Assembly: GCF_904849725.1 (NCBI RefSeq)
Contig: NC_058519.1
Span: 578,268,676-578,332,675, forward strand
DNA from: Hordeum vulgare subsp. vulgare
Lineage: Eukaryota > Streptophyta > Magnoliopsida > Poales > Poaceae
Length of the DNA stretch: 64,000 nucleotides
Direction: 5' to 3'
Shown here: in pieces, positions 56,346 to 64,000 of the stretch
Layout of the letters: every line of letters starts with the position of its first letter
Position numbering within the stretch: position 1 is the first letter of the stretch
The notes under the pieces: generated by a model
Told to the model about the DNA's origin: nothing
Seen by the model: only the letters and a program-made list of their open reading frames with translations
The model's database searches: none
Made by a program: the position numbers and the translations under genes

Positions 56346-56903
56346 TCAGTACCTTTGAGGCCATGGAGATGGATTGGGCTGCGCTTTAGTATTGTGCTCT
56401 TTGTCTTCATCGTCTGGAATGGCCTTATCTGAATCCGTGGCTTGGCTTGAGGAAGGAGAAACGAACTGGGGCACATCATGCTCGAACTCATCTTCATCGT
56501 CTGCCTTTGCCTCCTCTTCCTCGTCTTCATGGTCTTCCTCTGCCTCCTCCGCCTCCTCTTCCTCGTCCGCCTCCGCCTCCTCTTCCTCGTCCGCCTCCGC
56601 CTCCTCTTCCTCGCCCGCCTCCGCCTCCTCTTCCTCCTCGTCTGCCTCAATCTCACTCACCAAGAAATCTGGGACACTTCCTGATGGGACAGGTTGGAAA
56701 CAAAATCTGCCAAGAGCCCAAATCTCTATCAGCATGCCGTATGAATGGTAAGAAAAACGGAGAGGAATTTCTGGGTAGTGAAACCTGAATAGCAAATCGG
56801 TGAATGATTCGGCGCTTAGATCCATTGGTGGAGACCGGACGAACCTGGTGATCCAGGGGATGCGACGCGGTGAGCTTTGTTCCTCCGATGGATGCAGCTG
56901 CAC
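56346..56903 (-). CDS. Unrecognised protein with a long acidic repeat tail (copy 2)
   Basis: 185 codons from MQLHPSEEQSS; the ATG at 56825 (MDLSAESFTDLLFRFHYPE) is an alternative start in the same frame and is better placed if the upstream part is leader. The N-terminal about 60 residues are hydrophobic/aromatic (LRFSYHSYGMLIEIWALGRF). A tail follows of about 60 Glu/Ala/Asp residues built from an 8-residue repeat (EEEEAEAD), then a Ser/Pro/Asp-rich end. A donor-like CAAAG/GTACTG near the stop and an acceptor TTGCTTCAG downstream suggest a possible second exon. CTTG/GTGAGT inside could be another donor. No known family; the acidic tail suggests a nuclear or chaperone-like role only by analogy. 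Confidence 0.4.
   Translation of the reverse strand: MQLHPSEEQSSPRRIPWITRFVRSPPMDLSAESFTDLLFRFHYPEIPLRFSYHSYGMLIEIWALGRFCFQPVPSGSVPDFLVSEIEADEEEEEAEAGEEEEAEADEEEEAEADEEEEAEEAEEDHEDEEEEAKADDEDEFEHDVPQFVSPSSSQATDSDKAIPDDEDKEHNTKAQPNPSPWPQRY
56515..56650. repeat. 24-bp minisatellite encoding the acidic tail
   Basis: Four to five units of TCCTCTTCCTCGTCCGCC plus CTCCGCC variants. Copy 1 of the locus (53217-53270) has only about two units, so the array differs in length between duplicates. Confidence 0.75.
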
Positions 56904-57190
56904 CTGCGTGAGGGGATTTGAATTTTGAATGGCGTCCGGCCTGGTGGATGTGGCAGCATGGTGGCGATGTAGTGGGCGGAGGGCGCGAGGTAGGACTGGT
57001 ACGAGCTATGGCGAGGCGTGCGTAGGCAGTACTGGCATACGATATGACTGTATTCGTTCGGTATGTGCTTGAAAAACTGGAATAAACGAAAACAGGTGGG
57101 ACCGAGTGGGGATGACTCGCGCTCATCCAGTGGGCGAAGCGACGGCGTGGATTCGCGTTGCGCGCAAGCAGTTAGAGAAAGCCATATTCG
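56589..57190 (-). repeat. 605-bp segmental duplication, copy 2
   Basis: See copy 1 at 53217-53821. This copy ends 238 bases before the PDLP-like start codon, so the left-hand locus and the PDLP-like gene are divergently arranged. Confidence 0.9.
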
Positions 57191-57302
57191 GTTCTTAGCT
57201 CACATACAATCAGGGCGGTGTTGTCTTCTTGCTCGATGAGGGGCAGCGCTCCACCCTTTCCCAATCCATGCCGCGGCAAAGCATCCGACGCGAGCTGCCT
57301 GG

Positions 57303-57310
57303 CATATAAT
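57303..57310 (+). promoter_or_regulatory. TATA-like element of the PDLP-like gene
   Basis: CATATAATTA lies about 120 bases before the ATG at 57429, giving a 5' leader of about 90 bases. That leader is GC/pyrimidine-rich, as in grass genes. Confidence 0.45.
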
Positions 57311-57428
57311 TACCACACGCGAGCTCGCGCTAGACTAGTTCGTTCGAGCGCCGCAAGAGACTCTCCTCGGCTCCTCCTCCTCCGAGTCTCCACTGTCCAC
57401 CACCACCTTCCCGGAGTTGCCCGCTCCC

Positions 57429-58385
57429 ATGGCGCTCTCCCGCCGCTGCCTCCTCCTTATCTCCCTCGTCGCCATGACGGCGGTCATCGGCACCTCCGAG
57501 TTCAGCATGACAAAGTGCTACCCGACTTCAACACCCACCGTTAACGGCAGGGGCGCGTTCCACCGCAGTCTTCTCTCGCTCCTCGACGACCTCCCTCATG
57601 CCGCCGCGCGCACGGGCTTCGCCTCCATGAGGACCGGCGGCGCGTTCGCCCGCGGCCTCTGCTTCGGTGACCCCGCGCCCGGCCCGTGCCTCGTCTGCCT
57701 GTCCGACGCCGGCGGGAAGATCGCCGGCCAGTGCGGCAACGCCAGCCGGCGCGCGGGCTTCCTGAACGACGGCTGCTTCCTGGGGTACGCCGACACCAAG
57801 GCTTCCTCCGACGACATCGACATCGGTGCCGTCACTTTCTCCGGCGACTCTGTCCGTGGCATCGAAGCCGTCGTTGACGTGCTGGAGTTCCTGGACGTGG
57901 TGCACTCCCTGGTCCCGCTGTCCGCGGACGGCTGGGTGCCCACCGCCGACGGGACTGCCATGGCGAGCAATGGCGACACGGTGCGCGTGCTGGCACAGTG
58001 CGCGATGGACCTCACCGCAGCGGAGTGCGCCCGGTGCCTGCTGAATGATTCGGTGCCGCGGATGGTCGCGAGCTGGGTGCTCACCACCGCCGACGGCGTG
58101 CAAGTGCAAGGAAAAGGAAGCGTGGCCGCGGTTCTGGGCTCAAACTGCTACCTCCGTCTCGAGATATCGGCACCGCCGCGGAGAGAGAAGATTCGTGAGC
58201 ATTACTCCAGCCGGTAAAATTTCATGGCGATTCCGTCTCTAACTTGTCAATCGTGATGCGCTGCAGGGAGGATCGTAAAGGATCACATCGTCCTGACTGT
58301 GCTCAGCTGCTTCGTCGTCGCCGCAGCGATCGGCGCGCTGGTAGCTCATGTCTGCTGCCTGGTGATGAGAAAGGCCAGGAATTAA
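57429..58385 (+). CDS. PDLP-like (double DUF26) membrane protein, two exons
   Basis: Model: 57429-58194 joined to 58267-58385 (72-bp intron, donor ATTC/GTGAGC, acceptor CTGCAG), 294 residues. An N-terminal signal peptide (MALSRRCLLLISLVAMTAV) is followed by two DUF26 (Gnk2-type) domains with the C-x8-C-x2-C signature at residues 78-87-90 and 191-200-203, and a further Cys at 240. Exon 2 encodes a single membrane helix (about 263-287, including SCFVVAAAIGALVAHVC) and a short basic tail MRKARN. This is the plan of plasmodesmata-located proteins, which sit in the plasma membrane at plasmodesmata and modulate callose and cell-to-cell traffic. There is no kinase domain, so it is not a cysteine-rich receptor kinase. 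Read through the intron, the frame would stop at 58217 without a membrane anchor. The 57429 ATG has a better context (CCCATGGCG) than 57417. Confidence 0.82.
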
Positions 58386-58402
58386 TGCAGCAGCAGCACC
58401 AG

Positions 58403-58481
58403 GTATGTGCCTCCGTTTCCACCTCGTTGGTGAGAAATACAGTGCACATCTGCAATCTTAACGCCTCCATTTTATCTCCAG
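58403..58481 (+). other. Possible intron in the 3' UTR of the PDLP-like gene
   Basis: A donor CCAG/GTATGT (after 58402) lies 17 bases after the stop, and an acceptor TTATCTCCAG ends at 58481. The short distance to the stop would not trigger nonsense-mediated decay. Inferred from splice signals only. Confidence 0.4.
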
Positions 58482-59080
58482 CGTCGGAAGGGAAGCCATG
58501 ATCTGACCGGGACAAGAAGGAAGAAGACCGAATAAAAGCAAGCCACCTGCAGCAGGACATGAGAGGGCGCTGGCCGGACCAACTCCACGCAGGAGCTACG
58601 GTGGTGTTACTGTTACTATTATGTTGATCGATCTGTCCTATGCATTTGGATGCTTGCTACTCCATTTTACCACTGCTCTGTTCCGTGATCTTCCATTAAT
58701 CTTCTTCGTGATAGTGGAACCCGGTCGTTTGGTGCGGTCTTGTGTGTGGGAAACTAATTCTGGTCTTTTAAAGATCTTTAGCAGATATTGATCTCTTCTC
58801 TGTGGTTGCCTACCTAGCTAGCTCGATCTGCATTCAGGTGTTTTCATGCATGAGCTTTTTTTTGAAGGTTAATCATGCATTTTTAGCTAGTTTTCGCAGC
58901 GAGGCATATTTGCGATGCCAGTTTAGCTCGCACATGAAACGTCCCTTTATGAAGCTTGACCGACCGATGCTTTGATCGTGTATGTCCGTTATATCACGAA
59001 TGGATGACGACCCCTGAAATATTTATCACGAATGGTCAACAAATCCGGGGACAGTTTCTTGGACTGGCTGTGGTAAGTAG
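58482..59080. other. 3' UTR and downstream DNA of the PDLP-like gene
   Basis: Likely 3' UTR continues to about 58750, with no strong AATAAA found. The rest shows no recognised feature. Confidence 0.4.
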
Positions 59081-59257
59081 AATAATGCTACATCTACAAA
59101 GGTTTGCTTAAAAAAATTATGTATAAACTGATATGTAGGATTGTGATTGGTAATTAAGGGATGATGGGCTTCACCCCCACTGAAAATCAGGGGGAAGGAA
59201 GAATTAGTTTGAAAGGTTAAGTAAACATTTGTAAGTTTTTGTAGGTCTAGCATTATT
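59081..59257. mobile_element. Small MITE, same family as 52982-53160
   Basis: Inverted ends AATAATGCTACATCTACAAA and TTTGTAGGTCTAGCATTATT, 177 bp. No clear target duplication. Confidence 0.65.
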
Positions 59258-59949
59258 GATGGTAAGTACGCTTATCACATTTTTTTACGTAACATCAATC
59301 AATTTCCTAGTAAATAATTCAGTTTGTTCAGCAACTTCTTTTCTCGGGTGTGTTCACCTACTTCTAGGAATAATTTTGTGAAACATTGTGTTCCTAGAGA
59401 CGAAATTTGGTGAAATATTGTTGTAATAGTTCACCGTAATTAATTCTAGGACATTAGGACCTAATCATGGCGTATCTGTTTAAATTGTTGACCTGATGCC
59501 ACATCGTAGCAGGAATATTGGCAACCAGTAGGTCTTTAGCTATTTGACAAACAATATTTAGGAATAGCTTTACACGTTGCTTCCAAGAGTAGGTCCATAA
59601 CCATTTTCATGGTACCCCTAGTTATTGGGTATTTCCTTGGATACTCCTTTAAACAAGTAAAAAATGCATTTCAATGGTTAAATTGATTGAATGTTATCAT
59701 CCTTTCTAACCAAGAAGTTTTAACGTGTTAAGTTGATTTCTATACCTGGCTTATTTTTGCACTGCGCACTCGACATAACACACTTGTTTCCTCAAATTCG
59801 ACCTTCTGAATCAACTCAGTCTAGCGAATTATGTTCGCAATGCTTAGCAGCTTATTAGGTAGGGGTATGTATTATTTCTTCCACATGCATAGTGTCAACG
59901 GTTGTATACATATTGGTTTCGTGGTTCCTAAATAGCTAGTGATATAGCA
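59258..59949. other. No feature recognised
   Basis: AT-rich intergenic DNA with no ORF, inverted repeat or LTR boundary that could be supported. Confidence 0.4.
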
Positions 59950-61625
59950 TAATTTCTTTTTAAACGCGGTCCCTTAGGTGCCGATCCCATTAAAAAACGT
60001 CGAAGAGAGTTGCCCAGTTAATAATCAAAAAATCGGGCTAAAATCTTCATAATGCGCCCGTAAAAACAAGGCACACAGGGCGATCTGGCAAGCTACACAA
60101 GAACGCACACACGCCGCCAAGGGGAAGAGCTCCGTCGAGGTTGCAATCCAGCGTCATCGTCATCACGCCTCCACCAGGGCAACTCCGAATTCACCATCGA
60201 CGACCACCAATGTAGCCTCCACCACAAACAAGCGTAGAGGCCTGCGTCGGACAATGCCAAACAGTCCACCACACGCGTCGACGACCAGACAGCTTCGACT
60301 CTACCGGCGAGCATTGTAGGATAAAAAGCGTTGGACCTGCGTCGAGCCAGCGCCTGAACCGACCATTCGTCTCACGTCATCGTCGCCGCAAGGTTCCTCC
60401 TCAAATAGCTCCGACTTCAGAAGACAAGAGAGGCACGTCGACCCCTCGAACACGCCGGATGAGACTGACTACCAGAACACAACAGCAAATCCTGCTCCGC
60501 TTGAAGGGGACATCGTTGTCACACAAGAAGCCGCGCAGATCATCCACGTTGCCGGACGGGCCCCAGCCGACCGCAATGTCGTGAGCGTCTAGCCTCTGGA
60601 GAGTGCAAACGAGATCCAAAGCTCTTCAAGACAACGCCCCCAAGGAGGAAGCGACGATGTTGACGCGTCGACCGACCCAACCGGGGCTAAGGTTTTCACC
60701 CGAAGAACTGGATCAGAGGGTGTGTAGGGAGAGAACTCCTCAACGGTGCCTCCAAGGAGGTGAGACGACATCCACAGACGCCGACACCATCGGCCGGCAA
60801 ACTCTTGCCCGACAAGCTTTCGCTCGGAGCACCTCCCAACACCACAACTCCACGCACAACACCTCTGCTAGCACACACGCCTCCCACCAAGCCATCACGC
60901 CATGACCACGCAGGAGCCGCCATCAAACCTCGTCGCTAAACAGAACGCCAACGGGACGGACCCGGCCGAAACCGGCCAAATCACACAAGACACCGTCGCT
61001 GCATTGCCGCAGAAGGACCCCGAGCAGGGGGTGGGGGCGTCACCCCACCCCTAAAACGTTGGACGGAACTGCCAGATCGCAGCCCGCCACATCTGAAGCA
61101 TCAGTCGGCGCCGCACGGGCACCGGGTCGGAGAATCGCTGCACAGGGGTCTCGAGGATGCCAAATTGCCGGCAGGGACGAGCCGCCCTGCATCAGGCCGT
61201 CGGCCGAGCTACCACCGCGGCGTGCCCGCCACAGGCCCGCGAGGCCCCAGATCGAGCCCACGTGCCCCCAGCCGCCACCACACGGGCACCACCACATGAC
61301 CACCGCCGCACACCCACCCAGTCGAGCCCGTCTGCGCCGAGGACCTCCCCCGCCGCCGCATCGAAGGACTCCGCCCCGGATCTGGGCACGCCACGCGCCA
61401 CCAGGCGTCTGCGGCCACCACGCCGCACACCACCGAACGGGATGCCCCGCCGCCACCTTCCCCGGGCCTCGCATGGGATTCTCCTGCAGGTCTTCCGGCG
61501 GCGGCGACACAACGGAGAGGGAGAGGGAGGGGCTAGCGGCGGCGGCGAGCTGGGCTTCCCCGTGTCGCGAGAGGTTGACAACGCGGGGGACGGGTGGGCT
61601 TCGACCTCTTATGATGTGCTTTATA
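59950..61625 (-). mobile_element. GC-rich LINE-like relic without ORFs
   Basis: On the minus strand it begins near 61625 with a CCGCCGCCGGAAGACCTGCA leader. It continues as G/T-rich, C/G-skewed sequence without a usable frame. It ends near 59965 in GATTATTAACTGGGCAACTC and a short A-rich tail, resembling 5' and 3' untranslated parts of grass LINEs with the coding part missing. No target duplication was identified. Open frames across it are compositional. Confidence 0.35.
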
Positions 61626-61629
61626 TAGT

Positions 61630-62760
61630 ACAATATAGTTGGTCAAAGATTGTTAAGGAACCTATACCAAGTGTCCATACGGTTATTTCTTGATGACACA
61701 AAAAAATCATGATGCAAGAACCCAACAAGAAAGTATATTTTACGAAACATATTGTTGGCAATGCTTGGAGAACAATTGGTACTATTCAGCGATAGGCAAC
61801 AGTGTGTCCAAAATCAGCTAGGTATTTACACCAGTTTTGATTTTAAACTGCCTATTGATGTACAAAATGTAATGCCTACACGCCTCAAGACAACACTATA
61901 CTGTGTGAACTTTTATTTGATATTGGGAGCCCAAGTATAGTCATTGTTTGATGCTATATGTTTTAGTGTGAGCGTGTGACCATCCAACAATTCACTAAGG
62001 CCATTTCCATTATCCTTAAGAACTCCTTCATCCCCTGCCATGTGCTTCTTAAGAGAATAAGTGGTAATGAACAGTCATTTACTTGACTTGCTATCACATA
62101 AATAATGTAATTTCGAAATCCAGAGTTCATCATTATATCTAGCTCCCAAGAACTTCAATGTGCATGTTTTTGGTCACACATAATAACATAAATATGAATT
62201 GTTCAGACTTATGATTTTAATTTCTCTGGTTCCAACTTCTAAGAATACACCAACAAGATGTTATGTTGAGTATCTTACCTTTTAATGGTCGCTATTTTCG
62301 ACTTGTTATGAGATTTGATTAGTTTTTTTTTCTTTGCAGTTGATGGATCCTACTTTCACATATTTTATGAACAAACTGTTGATATGATCATATCCGGGTT
62401 AGTAGTCCATACAAGCATACTTATTTTTCTTGTTAAGGACTATTATTACAGACTAATGATTGACTTCTTTGATCATATCCGGCACACCTAGCGGCGGATC
62501 AATGCGCTATTTGGGCGGATGCAAGGATTCCCGATGAAAGGAGTCCGAGCGCTGCTATCAAGCGTCCTCCTTCCGGGAGTGGTGGAACGCAAGCCAAACG
62601 GTCATCTTCTCTTTCTGGTCGTGTGTGATCAATTCACAGTCGATGGATATGAAGGTATAGGGCTCGGATCCATTACCCCTCATGCCGGAGAAGGTTGGAG
62701 GTCGTCGGACGAAAGTTTTTTGGGGGAGGGGAGTAGAGTGGAGGGAAGGGGTGGGGTGGT
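61630..62760. other. Unassigned intergenic DNA
   Basis: TTTCTTTGCAG at about 62328-62338 followed by an open stretch to TCCGG/GTTAGT (about 62398) looks like an isolated exon, but no protein match is recognised. GATCATATCCGG is repeated at 62386 and 62472. 62519-62773 has an 84-codon frame without recognisable domains. Confidence 0.35.
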
Positions 62761-62764
62761 TTGG

Positions 62765-62925
62765 TCGAGATAGGGTTGGGAAGGAATATATATGGTATTG
62801 GGTGGGCCGGTATGGGTCGGCTCCGACTTAACGGACGTGTCCGGATCCCTGTATATCCATTCCATATTTAGGCTAGATACAAATGTCAACCCACACATTT
62901 GAGGTCGGTTTGAGATGTTCGTTTG
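62765..62925 (+). repeat. Dispersed repeat, second copy at 40600-40765
   Basis: Both blocks share GTATGGGT(C/T)GG, a TCCGAC...ACG block, CCGTATCC / CCTGTATATCC and CAACCCA in the same order and orientation, at roughly 70% similarity by eye. The family is unknown. Confidence 0.45.
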
Positions 62926-63077
62926 GGTCGGAGTTTTCTGACCAGCCATTGACCGGACTATCCGTCCGGAAGTAATAGGGGGTTTGAGACGTTTTTTTTT
63001 TTCAAAAGTAATACGAAATTTGTAATAAATTTGAAAAGAATGTATGCGTTTAAAAAAAATGCCAAAAGTAGCACCCC

Positions 63078-63226
63078 GTCGGCCTGTGGGTGGCCGATGG
63101 GGGACGTGTCGGCATCTGGGTGGCCAATGGGTGCCTGTCGGCCTTCAGGTGGCCGAAGTGCCACCTGCCGGCCTCTGGGTGGCCGATGGGGACCTGTCGT
63201 CCTCTAGGAGGCTGAAGAGCCCCTCG
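63078..63226 (+). repeat. 29-30-bp minisatellite
   Basis: Five units based on GTCGGCCTCTGGGTGGCCGA plus about ten bases, progressively diverged toward the right. It lies in the presumed 5' region of the Mutator-like ORF. Confidence 0.8.
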
Positions 63227-63593
63227 ATAGCCCCTGATGACCCCCTTCTTCCTCCTCCTTCCTCCTCATTTTCTGGTTTCTCTTTTCTCTCTCGTTTCTC
63301 CCCCATTTTGCCCATTTTCCTATTCAATCCACGGAATCAATAGATCCTATCCATCTTCACCGGCCTACGGTCTCATTTTGTGTGATGCGGTAGTTTTGGA
63401 TGGTGAGGTGAGGAGGTGGTGTGGTGTAGAGGAAGAAGAAGGTGGAGAGGAAGAAGAAGGGGACACACGCGTGGAAGGTATAGCGATTTTTTAATGTAGG
63501 TTCTTTTTAGTGTTGGTTTATTTAGTGTATGTAGGTTTATGTTTGTATAAATTTGTTCGTTGCAAATAATGACAAACTCGCAATGTCTGACAG

Positions 63594-64000
63594 GTGAAAA
63601 TGTCTGAATATGTAAATTTGACTGTTTATTACTGCCTTGGTATTGTTCTGTATAATGATTTGGGGGTTGATCTCAGCAAGTTTAAGAGAGGCATGCTGAC
63701 ACTTTCAGACCCGGACAGACTGGACATTAGGCAGTTGAAGCACTGGTTGACTACTAGTTTTGAGCTAGATCCTGAAGTCTGTTTTGTCAGTATTCATGCA
63801 TTCTGGACCAAATCCTGTAAAAATGTCAAGTGTGAGTTGATGCCGATAGATAGGAGCCAGCATTGGTTGTCCTGCTAAGTCGTTCCAGAGACCGAAGAAT
63901 TCATCCATATGTCCTAGTGCAACCACCGGCGAAGGAGGAGAATTCCGTACAAGTCAACATGGGCTATGAACCAGGACAGGGTAGTCATGTATCCGGGTCA
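63594..64000 (+). pseudogene. N-terminal part of a probable Mutator-like transposase, running off the window
   Basis: The frame begins MKMSEYVNLTVYYCLGIVLY and reads through VDLSKFKRGMLTLSDPDRLD and LKHWLTTSFELDPEVCFVSI to QHWLSC, where a frameshift near 63875 occurs. The protein continues one frame over (RIHPYVLVQPPAKEENSVQV ... YEPGQGSHVSGS) to the window end. The style matches N-termini of plant MuDR-type transposon proteins, but the catalytic domain is outside the window. An acceptor TCTGACAG precedes the ATG (63593) and a donor GGAAG/GTATAG lies near 63478, suggesting a leader intron. A long pyrimidine tract (63240-63330) lies upstream. Confidence 0.5.

Noticed and set aside
57429..58217. 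Cysteine-rich receptor-like kinase
   Set aside because: Two DUF26 domains are present, but exon 2 gives only a membrane helix and a short tail, with no kinase domain within the following sequence.
61040..61693. Overlapping 130-197-codon frames on both strands
   Set aside because: GC-rich repeat DNA; overlapping frames in several registers with Pro/Arg/His-rich content are compositional.

Overview
This is plant nuclear DNA from a grass of the wheat/barley tribe (Triticeae). The evidence is a BARE/WIS/Angela-type LTR, Athila-lineage gypsy elements of the Sabrina/WHAM kind, Stowaway and Tourist MITEs, and short GC-rich genes surrounded by nested repeats. Family names rest on remembered sequence character and need a TREP comparison. 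No bacterial or organellar features, CRISPR array, rRNA gene or functional tRNA gene was seen.

Layout. 1-13086: a minus-strand Sirevirus-like Ty1/copia element with gag, pol and a large degraded accessory ORF; its 3' LTR is cut by the window edge. It sits in a plus-strand gypsy LTR remnant (13087-13876), which abuts a minus-strand gypsy element without pol (13877-21153). The 5' LTR of that element holds a BARE-type solo LTR with target duplication CCCAG (17981-19806). 21154-22090 is unassigned. 22090-37792: the 5' end of a second Sirevirus-like element, carrying a Stowaway MITE and split by a 13.7-kb Athila-lineage gypsy element (23531-37272). That gypsy is itself split by a 3.6-kb solo LTR (26161-29779). 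It has dead gag-pol genes but an open short acidic 3' ORF behind a promoter-like block resembling its own LTR promoter.

38696-45096: four Helitrons of one family, three of them nested at their ends. One carries fragments of a host APC10 (anaphase-promoting complex) gene, intron borders included, plus a piece resembling the C-terminus of a group IIb WRKY factor. 45644-49191: a Harbinger-type element split by a 2.8-kb LTR rich in near-palindromes. 49565-50099: a short copia solo LTR.

From about 50 to 58.6 kb is a gene island. It holds a multi-pass membrane protein gene with one frameshift, two copies of an unrecognised acidic-protein locus (one altered by a MITE), and the best intact gene: a plasmodesmata-located-protein (PDLP)-like gene with two DUF26 domains, one intron in the coding region and a C-terminal membrane helix. 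The right end holds a MITE, a GC-rich LINE-like relic, a 29-30-bp minisatellite and the start of a probable Mutator-like transposase gene running off the window.

Most coding capacity is broken transposon protein. The host genes do not form a pathway: two encode membrane proteins, and the captured APC10 pieces derive from a cell-cycle gene elsewhere in the genome.
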